Shown here: in pieces, positions 21,190-34,200 of the stretch
Layout: the number at the start of each line of letters is the position of its first letter
Numbering within the stretch: the first letter of the stretch is position 1
Assembly: GCA_004794785.1 (NCBI GenBank)
Contig: SJOL01000803.1
Location: forward strand, 2,551-66,550
DNA length: 64,000 nucleotides
DNA from: Opisthorchis felineus
Lineage: Eukaryota > Platyhelminthes > Trematoda > Opisthorchiida > Opisthorchiidae
Direction of reading: 5' to 3'
The notes under the pieces: model-generated
What the model was told of the DNA's origin: nothing
What the model saw: only the letters and a program-made list of their open reading frames with translations
The model's database searches: none
Made by a program: the position numbers and the translations under genes

Positions 21190-24060
21190 TGTGGTTAAAT
21201 TCTTCTCGTTGCCCACTATGTGAGGGAATGAATAGCTGCACTGTGTATACGATAGCTCTGATTCAACACCGCCCCTGGTTGTGTGCCGCAGTGTATAAAT
21301 CAGGGTCACTATCATTGGTTTTTCCAATCTGCCATCTCCATCCGATGACACAGCAGTTTCCAACGTGACCGAGATGACTAGCAATGGCTTTCATGCTTCG
21401 TTGCCAAGTCATGGACTCACCATGGTCATCTCTATTCGATACAAAGCTGATCGAAACAGCCCTACGGGACAAGCGGTTCTTTGGCATACGAAGTGTGTGG
21501 CCTAACCAGCGTAATATGTGGAGTGTGACCAGTTAATCTATCGGTGGAGTGTGTACCTTCCCGAAAACTACATAGCGTACTTCAGCATTACTATCCTGAT
21601 GTTCCCACTAGACCCGCGCAACCTTTCGGAGGCACCGATGGTCAAACACAGGGAGCCTCCAAAGGTCTTCCACGTGCAATGGCCACGTCTCTGATTCATG
21701 AAGTAGGACAGATCGACATTGACACTCAAGACTATGTCACGTCGGCGCCACAAATGTCGAAGTCTGGCAAAAGCTGCCCTGACCTTCCCCTTTCTGTTAG
21801 GAATTTTCTCCTTCATCAGCCACCGGGACTTTTGCCTCTGCCCAGCTGAACGACCATATACACCACATCGATCGGTTCGTTTGGGTTTGATTCCATCATT
21901 GTTGTGACAGCGATCTGCACTTTACAGTTGCGAAACGCACATCCAACTGTGCAACAGGATTATTCAGATCATTTAAAATAGTTTGAATTTCTAAAAGGTC
22001 TGAGCCAATGATAGCTAAATCGTCGGCGTACTAAATTTCCATAGGCGAACACTCATTTTGATCCTCTAGATGTTAGGTATAGGTGAAGAAGATTGAAACG
22101 GTACATTGATTGTGAATTTAAATAAAAAGGGAGACAGAGGACACTGCCACAGTTTCTGATGATCAACGGAGTTAAAAGCGGATCTGACGTCGAAGGAAAC
22201 GTTTAGTGTAGGTTGTCGGAAAAGGTGGCAAAACACCCGTCACAAAGTGAAGATAAGATCGATGCAATCCCGGCTAGGGCGGAACCTAGCTTGATTCTTG
22301 TGAATCTGTCTCTCGCGATGATGGGGCAACCTTCGTAGAATGATACCAAACAGCAACTTGGAAGTGTGGACACTAGGCTGATGGTAATATGTCGAAATTT
22401 TGGTAGCTCGGGTGAGTTTATTGTTTGTTGACCAGGTGGCTGTTGATCTGTTCGCCGAGCTTGGCAACTGACTTGCAAACGTTTCGTCACCATCATGCCC
22501 CGGCGGTTTCACACGATGTTCCTGCACCCTTTTAAATGTAGGAAAAACCGTCGAGGCACCCCATTCCATCGGTATTCTTTCCTCATTCCAGATAGTTTGG
22601 GTAGGTACATCAGTTTAGCCACGACTGTCTCGTCACCTTCTCTGAAGAGTGCAAGATACAAACCGTCTGGACCAGATGAATTGTTGTGCCGAAGCAATAA
22701 AATAGCACCCTGGGCTTTCGTCTATGGTGGACTAGTGTCAGCGTCCTACTGGGGTTCATCTTGTCCTTCCAGAGGTTAGGTTGATAGGTACCAGTCAAGG
22801 TGTCCTTCAAAATGTTCAGCTCACCCTTCAAGACGACGTTTCTGTAAACGAATTGAGATCCCATCCCTTTCATAGATCATTTCACTAACATCCGCCCACC
22901 TCAGACCTGCTGATCGGATTAACTGGAATAGGGTGTGATTGTTTACCCTTACAAGAGCGTCCTTCATCTCTCTGGCTTTTTTGACCCACTAAGGCTTTTT
23001 GACAGTCCTAAGGCTGTTACATGATCGGTACTTTAGGAGTCTGCGCGCGCCATCATATCCGTCTGCTGCTGGTATATTTTTCCTGGCTACTATCAGAGCC
23101 GTTGATTGTGTTCGGTGGGGTGCACCAGTGACCCCGGGCTTCCGGTTAGAAAAAGTTGTGAGGAGTACTTCTTCCACCTTTTTCCAATCGTTAGCCAAAC
23201 TACCATTACTATCAAGCGTACTTCCTCGCCTTCTTGAAGCTTCTCAGCCAAATCAACTTGAAATCGTTGAGCTACAGAGACGTTTCGCAGGTGATGACCT
23301 GAGTGACATGGCAGCGATTGGAGTCTTCCCACGGGAAAGCGAGTAGATGCGCATGCCCGCACTCAACGTCGTGATCGGAGTCCAGCGGTGTACTCTAAAA
23401 TAAACGATAATTTTGTGTCGAACCTCTCCACTGGTAGCTGACTGCCACATGGCTCAACTGAGTCCACGCCCGGTTTGCAGTTTCTTGCATCCAACTCACA
23501 CGGTGTGAGAACTTATGCTGGCTAGAAGCAACTTATATCTAACATGTAATCGAAGAAAGTGCGTCCAGTTATCTGTGCAGTGGGCGTCAACCCTGAATTG
23601 GCCACCAAGATGGGCTTTGTTCAGGACGTAGTCAGCCGAATTAAGCATTCATATCACCTGCCAGAGTCACGATATCTGCAAACCCTGTTGATAGAAGCAA
23701 TCGTGACAAATGTCGATGGAGGCTATCTTTCTCAGGTTCAGAGCTGCCGTCTGCCGGAGAGTACGCTGACAGAACGCATGAACACCTGTCACGTCAATAT
23801 GCATTGATTTTGACTGAAACAGTCAACCAAACGGCGCAAAGACGACTGTTCACTGGGATCCAGTTCAGTATGACCCTTGAAGCCCCGGGGCTAAACACAA
23901 CGCCTACACCGTAGACACCACGAACCATTGCATTAAGACCACCAGACACCAGGAGAGTGAAGTGCGAGAAACCCGGACTCGTTTCAATTGGCCTCAGGTG
24001 TATGACATGAACTAGGGTCTTGTATGTGTGTTCTGGAGACACAACACACATCTATCGAAA
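21190..24060 (-). mobile_element. LINE-B (RTE-like) second degraded copy, - strand
   Basis: From 24051 downwards: endonuclease remnant GVYGVGVVFSPGAS followed by LNWIPVNSRLCAVWLTVSVK, linker pieces at 23.1-23.4 kb, the RT N-terminus SSGPDGLYLALFREGDE at 22.7 kb, RERQIHKNQARFRPSRDCID near 22.3 kb, KVRAAFARLRHLWRRRDIVL near 21.8 kb, and SMTWQRSMKAIASHL near 21.4 kb. It stands head-to-tail behind the copy at 18660-20880. It has many frameshifts and no intact catalytic motif. Confidence 0.82.
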
Positions 24061-25889
24061 CAGAGAACAAGGTCTGCGCAACAGCTACCTGCAGCCCAAT
24101 TTGACACAGAATGTGCACGTTAGAAGTAGCAATGTGGGAGGAATGTCTTGAATTTAATAAGGGTCCGTTTTGATTTGTTTCACTGAACAGAATCTTAGGT
24201 TCGAAGCAGAGGTTAGGTGACCTGAAACACAGCGTTTCCTTTATCCATCTCTTTAGAGACGACAGACAGACGACATTTGCTGCGATATGTTAACATTTCT
24301 TTTGCTTTTCTCAGTCGCGAAGGTAAAACATGCAAGCTGTATAAATAAACTTTCTTGGTTGTGTGTTGATTATTTGTGTTGTTACATTTATATACATGCT
24401 GGTGGGGACTTACCCTAGACTATGATTGGTTGTTTGGTTGTCCCATCAGCCTGTCTAGCGTCTAAGTGACCTCTGAGCTTGGCCTCTCCGGCTTCCATTC
24501 ATTGATCAGTATTGGGATGAGCTATGGTCTTGACCATTACACGTGATGATCTTCCACCAAAACGGAATTATTGTCGACCATAAACCGATTTCACAATCAA
24601 ACTATGAAACTCGTAGAATCAGTCGCACTAGCTGCAACCAAAATTCTGTATCAGACAATCTGAGAGAAAGCTGTGAGCACGAAAATACTGATAATATGGC
24701 ATCAGCAAACACGATCCACTGCCATGAATCTCCATGCATGAAGACTAATAAAGCGAAAATGTTGACATGAAGCTTTACATGAAAGGGAAGACAACTCTGG
24801 TCATTATGGCGTTCTTCTGCGGGATTCGGTCAACCGGAATACCATTTATTACCCAACCTACTCGACATTGCTGCTGAATTTCACCTGCAACTTCTTGCCA
24901 CCTGTAAGGTTCCGGAAAATAACTTTAGTCGAGCACTTATACACTCATCTGAATAGGCTTGATGAAACAGTTGTTGACCCGCACCAATCGAATGATGCGC
25001 GTTGGCGCCTTAGGTGGGTAATACGATGCTTCAGGTTGGATGCCAGAGGTTACTGGTTATCTGACACACAAGCCATACACATAGATTACTTCTGAAATGG
25101 AATTGATTATGGCTCTGTGACAGAGGTACATCAACTTTCTCTGCTTGCTGACCGATGGAATCGGTGGATTCGCCTTCGATTAACAGGTTGATCTGCACTT
25201 ACTCGCTCAAAAATGCCTGTTGGAACACGTGACCTGAACTGTTGGCACCCATTGACTGAGTGTCAGTCCAACTAATATAAAAAAACGGCCGCCCAAACTC
25301 AGTCATTTAAGAGTGATGTGATTAGCTCGTTCAGGTGTTTCTGTGGAAGGACATTCACTCAGTGACTGATTGACATCGTCGGCCCAGACCAAATCACACC
25401 AATAAGTCCACACAACGCGGTACAAATCCGCAAAATTATGTCAAATCAAGGACACCAGCAAGGACTTGCAACATTTCGCATACTATAAGGAGACGAACGC
25501 TACTGACGGAATGGTCAACAAAATAGCTGTTATTTACGGGGTATGTCTAGTCTGTGTAGATGTATTGGCACCTTTATTTGCCGGCACGCTTATCTGAAGT
25601 TTGCCAATGGCTTCATTGCGGGACCTTGCCAGTACTTACCGACACAGTATAACTTTATTCACGAAATCCGCTACTTTCTTCAGAAAACGGAAAGCAACCT
25701 TAAGAGAAGGAGGTTTGCGCACTTGCTACGATCGGCTCTAAGTGGATATTGACTCTATGAAACGTCTCAAAAATGCAGTCCGACAAGTACGCGGTTCTTA
25801 CAGCTGATGATGATAATTCACTTTTGATCATCTGTGGTAATCATATGCGACACGGACACCAGTGTTAGCCGAACCAATCAGATCGGTCA
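24061..25889. other. No gene recognised
   Basis: AT-rich sequence with short frames only. A short echo of R1 (CTTATACACTCATCTGAATA, near 24940) also matches 16916. No splice-supported exon was found. Confidence 0.35.
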
Positions 25890-26200
25890 AACGTGAACAT
25901 GTTCGCCTGTTCAAAGTGATAACTCAGGTGTGTCCAGCGTGTGCTGGTGAAGTAATGGGTAACCCACTCGTCTCGCACGTCAGATGTCCGCGGTTCAAAC
26001 CGTGACACAGTCAGGGATATGCACTGTTGATGAGCTCTAATAGGAGCGATACTCGAGCCCAGTGCAGCCTTCTTTGGTGTGGACTCACCAGAGTAATTGC
26101 ACCAGGACGGGAGCAGGACTGTTCAGAAGAGAGTGATGTGAACGTAAATTCTGCAAATGCCCCAACCACCTACAACTTAACAACCAATTTCCCAAGCGGC
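25890..26200 (+). repeat. Repeat family R2 with tRNA-like head, copy 1
   Basis: Contains AACTCAGGTGTGTCCAGCGT, GTGCTGGTGAAGTAATGGGT and a B-box-like GGTTCAAACC, followed by a body ending CCCCAACCACCTACAACTTA. The first half recurs at 32940-33060 and the second at 37200-37320. It is probably a second tRNA-related SINE family distinct from the GGGGCGAGATGG family. Confidence 0.55.
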
Positions 26201-27473
26201 CATAGATTGCTTGGAGCAAGGTATATTTGTCCACTTTGGTGGCTTGATGAAAACCGCGGATTTTCGTTCCAAACGAACAGTACTATCTCTTGACATGCGG
26301 CCATGGAACCAACAAGCGTAACGAAAACGAGTTTAACGTAAGCACCTCCAGACAAATTTGGTGGCGTCTACTGAAAACCCATTCGCGATGGTGTAAAGCC
26401 TATTGTGATTCCGTCTACTCTACAGTCGTCCCACTACTGCAGGTGGACGCCAGCCCACACAAACCAATTGATCGTATCACGTGATTTGCTGCGGCATTCG
26501 CCTGAAACAGCCCCCATTGGCTTTCCTGTTGCGTTCCACACCAGTCAGCGGCCCACGGCAACGTGAGCAAATGTCACATGTACTTTGAGTTTCTTATAGG
26601 CCACCTTATGGCGCACCAAGACGTTGCTCAGCAAAATGCAGATGGCGTAAGTTGCCGGTGAGCATGGATACATGTTGGAATTATGGAACCAGTCAAACTG
26701 AGCATTAAACATGGATTTTTGACATAGTTGAATGCGCAGCTGTTGGGCCGGGGAGCAAAACAACTAATCGAGTTAGTACGAAAAAATGGACAACGAGAGG
26801 GCTAATGGAAAATATTGTGCAGTGAAAGTCGGGACACATTATGAGAGCTCACTAACTTGCAGGGTATATGCAATTCACTGGTAAGGCTACCCGGTATTAT
26901 AGCAGGATAAACCTTGTATCCCTGACTAGGAAAGCAATATTGTACACCCAACTTATCGGCCTGTCAGGCCGGCAGGAAAGCAAGTGTCATGTTCTGTAGT
27001 TCACTGTGACGCTGCACGCAATGTGTAATTTAATTAATCCAGTTAGTTTACACTATCCATCAGGACGTAAGTGATTTTGCCCACAGCACCACAGTTTCCA
27101 TTTGAAATAGTAAATAGTTACCCACTGCAGAAAAAAGGAACAAAAGTGGGGTCGGTGAACAACTGCGAGCAGTCACCCTAAATAGGTAAGAAATTTCCGC
27201 AACGAATTGGAGCTCATAATCTGGACCTGACTATTTGCCACGAATACTGGAAAATTGGTTCAATCGATGGACAGGCTTCATTGTACAGATGGGTGACGAT
27301 CGATCGGCGAACGAAGCAAGAAGAAAAAGTTCGCGAGATGTTAAAATTTCGTTTCTATCCTATTATCCGTGAACCGGAAGATAAGCTAAAATAAGACGCT
27401 GGAAAGTACTAGTTAGTGAATGAACTAACCAGATCGGTTACCCTAATAAGTCACGAAGGAACTGGACATAACC
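26201..27473. other. No gene recognised
   Basis: Short frames on both strands without domains. The region ends at the 5' edge of the LINE-A copy. Confidence 0.35.
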
Positions 27474-30117
27474 GTGGTATGACGGTTTGTGTATCTCGCA
27501 ATTCATTGAGCTATACTGGTGGACGTCTGCGCCACACTCACAGAGTCTCTCATACCAGATTGGTCAATGTTTTGGGGTCTGAAGAGCACTCTCCTGGTCC
27601 TCCAGGTTGCGGGTTGGAACATGTGACGACTTGTTCCGTAAAGATGGTAATGCAATTGAATTTCCCGCCAAACACCGCTGCCTTGTGGTTAGGCTTTTGA
27701 GTCAAAGGCTTTGGTTGAGGACCCTAATCGTCCTCTTGTCTAGGTGTGGGCGCCCTGACAGTATCCCAGCCCACGTACAACCATGACACTTACAACTAAC
27801 AATACGCACATGCCACATCGGCCGTCGCATGGTACCATTAACCGGGTCGCCTTGCTTGCTCCATACATCAGGGCGGGTAAGCGAAAACAGGCTACTGCTG
27901 ACGCCTGTCTTCTTTCTCTTTCACATACTTCTTCCCCCTCTCCCCACCCCATTAATAACTCTCTCCTTGTAGGCCCAGCACTTAGGACTGATGACTCCGT
28001 TCGTCCTGCATCGGTTTTGCAAGCAATATCTGCGCGTGATCCGGCGCCGACATCCTCAGGCATTTCGAAATCAATCTTCAAGCCTCGACACCCAGTCTAT
28101 CTGGCCGTCTTCAATCTCCGCACTCTGAAGCAAGCAGGCCAACAAGCTGCTCTTGCTCTCACACTGCACTCGCTCGGCATTGATGTGTGCTGTATATCAG
28201 AAACAAGAATTCAAGATGCAAACACAGTGGTTGTGCTAACCGCCCCATCACTCTCCACTCGTTTCCGGCTGCTGGCGATCCTCTGGCGATCCAGAGGCTG
28301 CTGCGGCAAGATGTGCAGGGGGTTGATATTGTCCTAAGTCACCGGGCGGAAGGATCCTCGTTTGACTGGATACCCGTTGATAGTCGCCCCTGTGCGGTTC
28401 ATCTGACAGCGGCTGTGAAGGGGTCTCACAAGTGGGAAGTTGATGGATGTCTGTTTGTCAAGTCTGCTTACGATCCAACTGACTGTAGCTCTGACACCAT
28501 CAAAAACAAGTTTTATGACGCCCTGAATGCCCTGTTGCGGCGAGCTAGAAGCTCAGATATCGTTGTAGTCGCCGGAGATCTGAATGCACAAGTGTGCAGG
28601 CTTAGCGCATCTGAGGCTCAATTGGGTGGTTGACATGGATTGGACTCGGTACGTACGGACAATGGGGAACGATTGCTTGAGCTGTGTGCTGACCGCAGGC
28701 TGTTTTATGCAGTACTAACTTCCGAAATAGCCAAATTCGTCTGGCCACATGGCGTCCTCCAACGACGTGCCGGCCACGAACTCAAATCGATCACATTACC
28801 ATCAGTTACCGATGGCGCGGACCAATAAGTGACTGCCGGTCATTTTGGAATAAATTTGTGGATTCCGACCACGCACTTGTCCGGAGTCGCTTCTCGCTTC
28901 GTTTCCCAGGGCCTTTTGAGGTGCGGAAAAATCGCCTGGCACTGGGAGTTTTGCTTGTGGTATGTTGCTACCAGGCTCACTCAAGCACTGGATAACAAAC
29001 CGAACAGTGACACTGCTTAAATCTCGGAGAAATATCCCCTCCGGTCCCGAACATAACTTGACGCGACGAATTATCAGACGTCAAGTGAAAGTGAGCGTGC
29101 GCACCGACCGTGAAGTCTGGTGGACACAGAAAGCCCAGCCAGAATGTCCTAAGATTATTTCAGTTGTTCCGCGCAACCGGTCCCCGGAAACCTCCTATGA
29201 GCGAAACCATCAAGGATCGGAATGCAGTGACCATCTCGAATAAAGAAGAGCGCCTCGACCGGTGGGCCAAATACTTCGAACAACAGTTATCGTGGCCACC
29301 AGCTGCCCACAGTTTACGTAGGACCCTGGACGGTGAACGTGGAACCCCGTTTTGCCTCGGAGATTTATGATTGCAAATGTTCTCTCAAGCGCCACTGAGC
29401 CTCTGGTCCGGTCCCGCATTGTTCAAAGACGGGAGTGAAATCCTTAGTCAGCGCTTGTCTGATCTGTTTGCTTGCATTTGGTAAAAGAAGACTGTCCCAG
29501 ACAACTGGGGGGAGTGGGTGATAGTGCCCATTTTCAAAACAGGGGCTCGTAGTAAGTGTGGGAATCACATGGTGATCAGCTTAACCCCAGTTGTAACGAG
29601 ACTGCTGGCGTCACCTAGGCTTCATCGCCTTATGGTGGCTCGTGAAACATTGACTCGTGAGCAGCAAGTGGGGTTCCGGCCTGGTAGGGGTTGCGTTGAC
29701 CAAATCTTCACACGCGTCAGGTGCTGGAACAACACCCTACGTACAAACAACCCACAATTTTGGTATTCCTGGATTTGCAAGTTGCATTCGACTCGGTTGA
29801 CCGGTCTGTTCTCCTTGTCACGCTTGCCCATCAAAAAATACCCCTGAAGTTTGTGAACATAATAAGTTCTTTGTATTCTCGGACTTCCGGACGTGTGAGA
29901 GTATAATGAGAGCTCTCCAAAAGCTTCCGTACGCAAAGTGGTGTCCATCAGGGATGCCCACCTCTCCATTCTCATGTAATTTAGTGATCGATGAAATAAT
30001 GGTACGAATGTTGGAAGGACTCCGGAACCCGGGTGTTCAAACAGCCTCTGACGAAAACCTTGTCGATCTGGAATATGCAGGTGACATCGTTCTCAGTTTC
30101 GAAGAGGAGAAGGCGCA
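27474..30117 (+). repeat. Left arm of a 2.64-kb near-perfect inverted repeat
   Basis: The sequence is nearly identical to the reverse complement of 41460-44101. Stretches compared by eye differ only by scattered single bases and one 2-bp indel (CTAATCGTCCTC against CTAAGTCCTC). The encoded fragments match residue for residue except a handful (for example GGRL/GGCL, LTAAV/LTTAV, GLRNP/GLQNP). The tract starts at the element 5' end and stops inside the RT region, after GAGGAGAAGGCGCA. Confidence 0.92.
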
Positions 30118-30960
30118 GGTGTTTTGGATGAACTGATAAAATTCATCTAATCCTTCGTCATGCGATTTGCACCCACCAAGTGTATATGCAGCCACTGAGC
30201 ACGCCAGGGGGGAAGCACCCGTATTTGTGGAGCGTTTTACCTACCTTGGAAGCTGTATTACTTACGGTGTAGTGTGACAGATGCGGTCAGTGGACGAATC
30301 TGGAAGGCTCGGGTCGCGTTTGCTAATTGGTATATCCCTGAACCCCAAGGGACGTGTGTATCAGTCTACATTGTGGGCTGTGCTGTTGCATGGCTGCGAA
30401 ACTGAGACGTCTTCAGGTGTTCGACAATCGTCGTCTCAGGACGAATGCTCGTGTGGGTTGGTGTCAGAGAATCCGTAACGAGGCGAGTTCCCGGGTGTGC
30501 AATGGGTACTTTTATTGAAGAATGTGTCCAGCACCAGAGGCTGCTTTGTTTAAGCCATGTATCGCGCATGCCGAACCATCGTTTGCCGAAGAGAGTGCTG
30601 TTTTCCGTGATCAATTCAGAGTGGCGGAAGCAGAGAGGATATGAAACCGACTACGAAACTTGTGAGCGCTATCGGTCCTACTTGCCTTCCAGGATGGGAA
30701 CCGCGTGGGAACCGCTGCAAGTTATGGCTGCTAATCGATGTCAATGGCGTTTATGTTGTCGGTTTCTGTCTAGATTGCCTGAATGAGTGTTTGGAGGTGT
30801 AGGCAACTCGGAATGATTGTAGTAAGGTAGCAATAAATCCCTTCCGTGTCTACCTTTATTCTTTTCTTCACAATAAGGTTTTCAAGTAAATCATGATTAT
30901 TCGGTAGCGAAGAATCAGGGTTGTCATGCTGTCCATGATGATGATGATGATTATCCTACT
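27474..30960 (+). mobile_element. LINE-A (RTE-like) near full-length copy, + strand
   Basis: The 5' end GTGGTATGACGGTTTGTG is shared with copies at 44101 (-) and 59628. A 5' untranslated part precedes a frame starting [15 protein letters not shown] at 27783. The apurinic-type endonuclease follows in pieces ([58 protein letters not shown]). RT comes next ([45 protein letters not shown]), with the catalytic YADD altered to YAGD at about 30075. The 3' part has SHVSRMPNHRLPKRVLF, and the copy ends in a GATGATGATGATGATT tail near 30955. Frameshifts make it inactive. Its first 2644 bp form one arm of the inverted repeat. Confidence 0.88.
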
Positions 30961-32939
30961 TTCAAGGTACGCTACTGCCGCACGCGAATGACCGTTGTGT
31001 GCATAAGCTCGATCGATGTTGTTCAATCAGAATGGTTTCATCCAATGGCAACGCTTTCGGTTGTACACTTCAACACTGAAGTGACTAATTTGCTAACGCT
31101 ATCGCGGTAGCTTCTTAGATGGATCTACGCAGTGATGCATGGAGTGGAGTTCCAAGCATGCAACCCCGACAGAACCGATACACGACACACGAAGCAGCGA
31201 AGTCGCAGACGTTATATGTTGGTTTGTCTCAACTATATCAAAATCAGCTGCGCAGCTGAATAGCTACGACTAACGCAGATCGTGATTTGCAAATATATGG
31301 TCGCGTTTAAATTTCACTCATATTAAGTCATGTAGTTGTGCGAATTATTTCTTGTGACAGTTTTCGTCTGCTCTGGGAGCCGAAACAACTGTATGAATCC
31401 GCAGTCCGGTCGCCCAGTAAACCCGAGATTGCATGCCTTTGCGACGTTGAGTGCCTTCCTCATCACACGAGTTCTTTCGGGACTGAATGTACGGTCCCTG
31501 CTTCAAGGCAGTGTGCGGTCACCTATTCCCAAATGTTTGCATTTCAAAATGATATTATGGTGTTGACAAACAGCTGTAGTTTTATCCGCAAACCTATCTA
31601 TCCAAATGCGAACCATCCGGACTAAATGGGCATTACATCGGGTCAGATACGGTGGGGTGAATCGGCCCCGAACAAGAAGGCGTTCTCTATCAAGTGGAGA
31701 AGCCTGGAACCAATCGGCAGTTCATCTTTTCAGAAATGTTTGCAAAACAACCTGTCGATTTATTGTTGGACAGCGTTTTGCTATTCATACAATAGCTGTA
31801 ACGTAGGAACAGATAAATAGCCCTTTTCAGGTACCGTATCCTTCCTGGGCTGTGTGACACATAAGAATGATGAAGAATTAGGGACTGTTGCTTACTGGGT
31901 ACAGGTGCAGGTTAGGCCATCTTAAGGCAATATACGTTAGCGTTGCACCATCAATTTTTTAGTAAAGTTTGAGCTTTGCCTGCCGACGAAGTAAAGGTAA
32001 AAAGGACTTCAATAAAATGACTGTCTGCTGAGGTTGATTAGGCTGTGATCAAAAGAATATTGGCTCCGGTATCAGGTCTTATTGTGGAGTGGGTTGGTAC
32101 GGCATTCGTACCGCATAAGGCAGAAGCAGCTGAGTTTATTCGAATTGTCTTAAGCATGGCTAACGTTAGAGTAGCGTCCTAGAAGGAAAACGCTATGCTC
32201 AGTGTTGGTGCCATTGGAAGATCGCCTCCCGATGAAAGGGAGGGGAGATGGTAGTGCTGAACCAGCAAACTTTTCACTATATCATATTATCGCATTTGGT
32301 GTTGCATTGGAACAACTGAAAACTACTAATGTTGTGCACAAGGGTGCAAAATGCTCTCCAAACCAATTTGATTGGAAGGGGAATTTAGCATCCAAGTCAA
32401 CGAACGCAGCAACTTCATCATTCATATGCATATATTGAACATTTAAAGTACACGTTAAATGTTTTCCCATTTTTCCTTTATCGATCAGTTTTAGGACCAA
32501 ATGTGACTTGCGCTCGATCTTACTCAGTGCGAGCACTTGGGCTGATGAAAAAACATATGGATCATTGCTGCCGAACACTTGACTGCAAAAACTCAACACA
32601 AGAGTGAGAGAAAATTAGTTGTCCGGCATATTTCATTCACAGGTTTCAGACAACAGACCTTATTACGGTTTGACCACAGGGTGGAGCGCCTAAGTGACGG
32701 GATAATTACCAGGGGCTGCTCAGATCGACTGATTACTCCATCACAGCTGAGCGGGCATGTCTAAATGAGTTTCAGTATGGCATGTACAAAGTGCCGCAGT
32801 CCACCTCCAGAAATCGCGATTGCTTCTTACTGACATGGAGATCGTTTGTGGCCCTTCCACATTATGGATCTTCATTCAACCCAACCGCATAGGGTTGCTG
32901 TTCAGTCATTAACTGCCGGTAACTCACTGACGCCGCTCA
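30961..32939. other. No gene recognised
   Basis: Begins after the LINE-A tail. Frames at 31336-31820 and 32202-32438 lack recognisable domains, and no repeat shared with other parts was identified with confidence. Confidence 0.35.
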
Positions 32940-33065
32940 AGCATGAACATATTCACCTGTTCAGTATTGGTAGCTCAGGTATGTCCAGCGTGTGCTGGTG
33001 GAGTAGTGGGTAACACGCTCGAATCGCAGGCGAGGTAGTTTATCCCTTCCGGCGCAGAGTAGAAA
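32940..33065 (+). repeat. Repeat family R2, copy 2
   Basis: Contains TAGCTCAGGTATGTCCAGCG, TGTGCTGGTGGAGTAGTGGG and TAACACGCTCG, aligning with 25895-25975. The B-box part has diverged or been lost. Confidence 0.55.
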
Positions 33066-33849
33066 TCGGCTAGAGGTCGATTAGATGACAGCACAAACTC
33101 AACCCATGTGTGGACAGAGAGGCGTGGTGGAATCAGAAGCTTCAATAAATAGGACAGTGCAATGTGGTTGAGGCTGCACGGAAGTTGTTCCTGTTACTCC
33201 GCAAACCGGGACCTAAAAGGCTTTCGGTTAACTGGCTGATCGAAGATAATATTGGAAACGTAATGTATGATAAATACCAGCCTCTAGATCGCTGGGGTAA
33301 TAGATCCAACAGCAGTTTTTTGACCTACTTGCCCTATGGCTGTTTCTTTCATTCAACCCGCTCATTTTGAGCCGTGGTTTATGGGGTGCCTCCTCTCTTC
33401 CTTTATTTCAACTTTGCCACCAACCTTATCATGAAGAGAGAGATGAGAGATTATGAAATCATGCCCGGATAGAGGTTAATGAACTTGGATTATGTGGGCT
33501 ATATCTTTTTGTTGTTCGACGATCATTAGTTCACTCAAAGTACATTAAACAGATAGAGGAAGTGGTCACATATTTTGGCATGCGTTCTATACGGTTTCAC
33601 TTCAGGTTTTTTCGCCTTCTGCTCCTCTGAAACCTGAGTTTGCTTATTGGTTCATATATGTTGGCTGCACAAGCCGTAACTATGCCCTAATAAATTAGAG
33701 CTATACACGGATAACAAAGGCACGGTCAGCGTTCGACCAATTGCGTCATGTATTGATTTAAAAAAAGAATTTTTCTGAAACTAAAGGATTGTGCAAACAA
33801 AACAACTGCAAGAGTCGTTCTGCCTCATGTTTGTGAGATTTGGTCCCTC
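33066..33849. other. No gene recognised
   Basis: Only short frames; nothing could be supported on either strand. Confidence 0.3.
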
Positions 33850-34200
33850 TGATCCGAAGACCTGAGACGTCTTCGAAAATCTGATTACCGGTGTCTCTGT
33901 AGCATAGCAAGAGTTAGCTGGTTGTAGTGAGTATGCAATGAGGTAGTGCATGGGCGCTTACTAAGTTACTTTAAAATTAAGGTTAAGCTGGGTGGGGCAT
34001 GTATTACGTATGCCTAGCCACCGCCTACCCATGAAAATGTTGTTTGTTGTTCTTAACCACCGCTGGCAAAATGCTCAAGGGTAGAGGTAGATCATGAAGT
34101 GACAACGCAAAATGGAAGGGCCTACAGTGAGACCAAGTGGTGTGGAACCTTCACTCCTTCAGGGCTGAGGTCCACGTGATCTTGCTCTCAGGTGATTTAA
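33850..34200 (+). mobile_element. LINE RT C-terminal fragment (LINE-B-like)
   Basis: Broken frames read DLRRLRKSDYRCLCSIARVS and then LRLSWVGHVLRMPSHRLPMK. These correspond to the [11 protein letters not shown] and [16 protein letters not shown] blocks of the copy at 2300-2480. The fragment is heavily decayed; edges are approximate. Confidence 0.7.

Noticed and set aside
30939..30956. GAT repeat considered as a stand-alone microsatellite
   Set aside because: Similar GAT/ATA tails end other LINE-A copies, so it is the element's 3' tail.
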